Assembly: GCA_965658595.1 (NCBI GenBank)
Contig: CBFHSW010000098.1
Span: forward strand, 1-6,347
Length of the DNA stretch: 6,347 bases
From: UBA1858 sp965658595
Lineage (GTDB): Bacteria > Pseudomonadota > Gammaproteobacteria > UBA4575
Reading direction: 5' to 3'
Every line of letters begins with the position of its first letter. The first letter of the stretch is position 1. Below are positions 5,827-6,347 of this stretch, piece by piece. The notes under the pieces are model-generated. The model saw nothing but the letters and a program-made list of their open reading frames with translations. It was not told the origin of the DNA and did not search any database. Made by a program: the position numbers and the translations under genes.

Positions 5827-6347
5827 TTAACGGTGAGTCACTAAGTATAGGCCTTTCTTGGCACAGCGACGGGCATCAGCAATTTCATTCAGTTGTTCAT
5901 AGAGATCGGTTAGTTCTGCATAGGTTTCAACCATGGGTTGTCGACTTAAGCTCGACTCTAGATATTTTTTTGCTTGTCCCCAATACTTTTGTTGTTTGTG
6001 AAGACGCCCTAAAGTCAGCAGCAAGCTAGCACTGTCTTTGTGATCAATTGACCATTGCTGCGCCAGCTTGATTCTTTGTTCAACATTGTCTAAGGATAAC
6101 AAACTGAAAATTTGAACTAATCGCTCATTCCAGTCTTGTTGTATCGAACTGACAATGATTTGCTCCGCTAGCACATCATGTTTGTGTTGATGTAGTCTAT
6201 GTACATATAACTCTAGTAGTGGCGTCTTCTCTTGAATTATCTTGTTGTATGTCTTCCACAGTTCTAACAGTGTGCTAGATTGAGTTTTTGTATGGTAGAT
6301 CTCTATCAAGTAATGCACGCACTGTTGACAAGTTTCATATGCAGCAT
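5827..6347 (-). CDS. hemY: HemY-type tetratricopeptide protein, C-terminal part (5' end off window)
   Basis: HemY of proteobacteria is an inner-membrane protein of about 400 residues, with two N-terminal helices and a TPR-rich cytoplasmic part, encoded near haem-biosynthesis genes. Its exact role in protohaem synthesis is unresolved, and it is not the Bacillus HemY oxidase. Only the last 172 residues are visible; the frame stays open to the window edge, so the GTG at 6318 is internal rather than a start. The strongest evidence is the TPR-like stretch ASLLLTLGRLHKQQKYWGQA continuing into KYLESSLSRQP and ETYAELTDLYEQLNE, which follows the HemY C-terminal pattern (GRL...lWGqA..yLe.Sl...P..e.y..La.l.e). 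The N-terminal HemY domain would lie outside the window. The alternative is another TPR protein such as a LapB relative, but the WGqA/yLe block favours HemY. Confidence 0.75.
   Translation of the reverse strand, partial: AAYETCQQCVHYLIEIYHTKTQSSTLLELWKTYNKIIQEKTPLLELYVHRLHQHKHDVLAEQIIVSSIQQDWNERLVQIFSLLSLDNVEQRIKLAQQWSIDHKDSASLLLTLGRLHKQQKYWGQAKKYLESSLSRQPMVETYAELTDLYEQLNEIADARRCAKKGLYLVTHR

Noticed and set aside
6319..6330. CxxC (CQQC) at the right edge as a metal-binding or rubredoxin-like motif
   Set aside because: It is a single CxxC just before a helical stretch, with no second cysteine pair in the visible sequence, so no metal site can be claimed.

Overview
The window is one unidirectional block, with every supported gene on the minus strand, so genes are read here from high to low coordinates. 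The host is most likely a moderately AT-rich gammaproteobacterium. The evidence is the C-terminal half of a HemY-type protein (largely found in gamma- and betaproteobacteria), a proteobacterial YeeZ-like short-chain dehydrogenase, and Shine-Dalgarno-led genes. The genus cannot be named from this sequence.

Layout in transcription order: (1) 6347-5827, the 3' part of hemY, cut by the window edge. (2) 5759-4881, an atypical NAD(P)-binding SDR of the YeeZ type. (3) 4880-4675, an AT-rich spacer with a candidate sigma70-like promoter, an imperfect dyad over its -35 box, and a leader carrying an anti-Shine-Dalgarno-like word. (4) 4674-1, eight tightly packed membrane-protein genes of an Mrp/Mnh-type multisubunit cation/proton antiporter: mrpE, mrpF, mrpG, a fused MbhD-MbhE (MrpA C-terminal-like) gene, mrpB, mrpC, mrpD, and a second MrpD/MrpA/NuoL-like gene that runs off the left edge.

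Within the cluster, neighbouring genes touch, overlap by 1-13 bases or sit 3 bases apart, so they almost certainly form one translationally coupled operon. The products should assemble into one inner-membrane complex. The two large subunits (MrpD and the MrpD-like protein) carry the buried Glu, Lys and His residues of the complex-I antiporter fold. MrpC is NuoK-like, the MbhD-MbhE fusion resembles the NuoJ/MrpA-C region, and MrpE, F, G and B are the small accessory subunits.

The Mrp module lacks the usual large fused MrpA-first organisation (ABCDEFG). Its order, E-F-G-MbhD/E-B-C-D-D', matches the antiporter half of archaeal membrane-bound hydrogenase (mbhA-H). The most striking sequence-level point is the MbhD-MbhE gene. 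Its homologous first transmembrane helix lies upstream of every ATG, GTG or TTG codon, which implies initiation at an ATC codon behind a good AAAGGA ribosome binding site, or a base error or polymorphism there. I see no CRISPR array, tRNA, rRNA, insertion sequence or phage gene.
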